Assembly: GCF_025147325.1 (NCBI RefSeq)
Contig: NZ_CP102262.1
Span: 1,922,001 to 1,986,000 of the forward strand
Reading direction: 5' to 3'
Origin: Bacteroides stercoris ATCC 43183
GTDB taxonomy: Bacteria > Bacteroidota > Bacteroidia > Bacteroidales > Bacteroidaceae
Length of the DNA stretch: 64,000 bases
Shown piece by piece: positions 63,265-64,000 of this stretch. How positions within the stretch are numbered: the first letter of the stretch is position 1; each line of letters opens with the position of its first letter. The notes beneath the pieces were generated by a model. The model saw nothing but the letters and a program-made list of their open reading frames with translations. It had not been told where the DNA came from and searched no databases. The translations under genes and the position numbers were made by a program.

Positions 63265-63878
63265 ATGTCTTTCAATTCTTCTATGTTCTTTTTAATGCAG
63301 TCGAGGTGTTTGTAAACGACTTTTTTATATATGAAATAAATAAGAAGTGCATCCAGGATGATGTAGCAACCGAGCAAGACGGCTTGTATCATGAGAGGCA
63401 GTGTATAGTAATCCATTATCCAGAAGAATAGTATGGTGAAGATAACGGTCCAGGCAGCTACTGCCCATATTTCGTAACGGGTCCAGTTACGGAATCTGGT
63501 CATGCGTCGGCTCACTTCGGCTACGGACATTTCGTCTATGTGGGTGTTCTTGTTCCAAAGGTAGGTTTTCCAGTCCCACCACATACCGCTGAGAATAGTT
63601 ACGGTAATGAAAATCAGAAACAGAATTATCTTGTTCTGCAAATGCTCGTTGAAACCGAAGGTAGGCAGTAAGAACCACACCAGCAGGATGACAGCCAATC
63701 CTATCGCACCTGTTCCAAGCGAGAAGCGTTGCAGGATAACGAGTCGTCCCAAACTGTGCCGGGTATTTGTTTTATAATTTGCAATCAGTTCTTTTATCTG
63801 TTTCTCATCGGCAATAGGTTCCTTTTGCAACTGTGCATCCAGGGCATTCCATGATTTTTTCAGTTCGTCCAGTTCCAT
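63252..63878 (-). CDS. Integral membrane protein of unknown function, possible anti-sigma partner
   Basis: A 208-residue protein. The N-terminal 55 residues are soluble (MELDELKKSWNALDAQLQKE), followed by four hydrophobic segments (SLGTGAIGLAVILLVWFLLP, KIILFLIFITVTILSGMWW, EIWAVAAWTVIFTILFFWI, LMIQAVLLGCYIILDALLIY). Its ATG lies 3 bp after the stop of an ECF sigma gene and it overlaps the phosphoesterase by 13 bp. A short cytoplasmic head plus membrane anchor next to a sigma gene suggests an anti-sigma-type regulator, but no known anti-sigma domain is recognised. Confidence 0.6.
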   Translation of the reverse strand: MELDELKKSWNALDAQLQKEPIADEKQIKELIANYKTNTRHSLGRLVILQRFSLGTGAIGLAVILLVWFLLPTFGFNEHLQNKIILFLIFITVTILSGMWWDWKTYLWNKNTHIDEMSVAEVSRRMTRFRNWTRYEIWAVAAWTVIFTILFFWIMDYYTLPLMIQAVLLGCYIILDALLIYFIYKKVVYKHLDCIKKNIEELKDICTE

Positions 63879-63881
63879 ATA

Positions 63882-64000
63882 TTAATCCTCCTTATTCATC
63901 TTTTTTAGTTTGTCTTTAATACGGTTGAGTTTGGTGGCCACGTTGGTTACGGTCAGTCCGGTAATCTCGGAAATATCTTCATAGCTTTTTTCTTCCAGAT
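63882..64000 (-). CDS. ECF RNA polymerase sigma factor, C-terminal end (cut by window end)
   Basis: The minus-strand frame reads LEEKSYEDISEITGLTVTNV then ATKLNRIKDKLKKMNKED and a TAA. This is the sigma region 4 helix-turn-helix (EEKSYEDISEITGLTVTNVA). The rest lies outside the window. The stop is followed at once by the membrane-protein gene (AAGGAGG-like ribosome site overlaps the stop), so the three minus-strand genes form one operon. Confidence 0.88.
   Translation of the reverse strand, partial: LEEKSYEDISEITGLTVTNVATKLNRIKDKLKKMNKED

Overview
The window is chromosomal DNA of a Bacteroidota bacterium, almost certainly a gut Bacteroides. The evidence is two SusC/SusD pairs, FecR-type anti-sigma control, Bacteroides-type promoters (TTTG then TAnnTTTG), tandem S46 dipeptidyl-peptidases, an anaerobic sulfatase maturase, tryptophanase and an inositol-lipid cluster. 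As I recall it, the order of tryptophanase and the inositol genes resembles the B. thetaiotaomicron BT_1492 to BT_1526 interval. I would not name a species.

Layout. 1-9.1 kb: end of an ECF sigma gene, its FecR anti-sigma, SusC/SusD, a secreted glycerophosphodiester phosphodiesterase and a GlpT-type transporter, which together look like a phosphodiester-scavenging locus. Two copies of one two-box promoter precede fecR and susC. 9.2-14.5 kb: a signal-peptide-only mini-ORF, a thioesterase, and hisGDCB behind a complete histidine attenuator. 14.6-19.1 kb: tolC with a sigma-54 promoter, followed by an NtrC-type regulator and its sensor kinase. 19.1-22.7 kb: aspartate decarboxylase and aspartate:alanine exchanger, with a 22-bp dyad array between them. 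22.9-25.4 kb: DUF5686 outer-membrane protein. 25.5-29.5 kb: inositol phosphate synthase, a PgpA-type phosphatase, GtrA, an inositol-phosphate transferase and a PAP2/IPC-synthase-like protein. 29.6-36.7 kb: alcohol dehydrogenase, RNase G, a tiny ribosomal-type protein, HU, mutY, ssb, gldE and a phosphopantetheinyl transferase.

36.7-41.1 kb: tryptophanase, a cobalamin riboswitch with no B12 gene after it, and a PhoR/PhoB-type pair. 41.3-49.6 kb: a transglutaminase-like protein, then the most striking structure in the window: a perfect 227-bp inverted repeat carrying promoter, leader and first 35 codons of a susC. One arm leads into the intact susC/susD, the other ends in a 36-codon stub, and an ISAon1-type element sits between them with an 8-bp target duplication. 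49.6-64 kb: a possible small RNA, a DUF3805-like protein, ABC-F ATPase, PHP histidinol-phosphatase, two thioredoxins, DPP11 and DPP7, anaerobic sulfatase maturase, a DUF4369-like lipoprotein, PlsC, a metallophosphoesterase, a membrane protein and the end of another ECF sigma gene.

Several intergenic leaders carry short degenerate tandem repeats with 16-22 bp periods. No tRNA, rRNA or CRISPR array was recognised.
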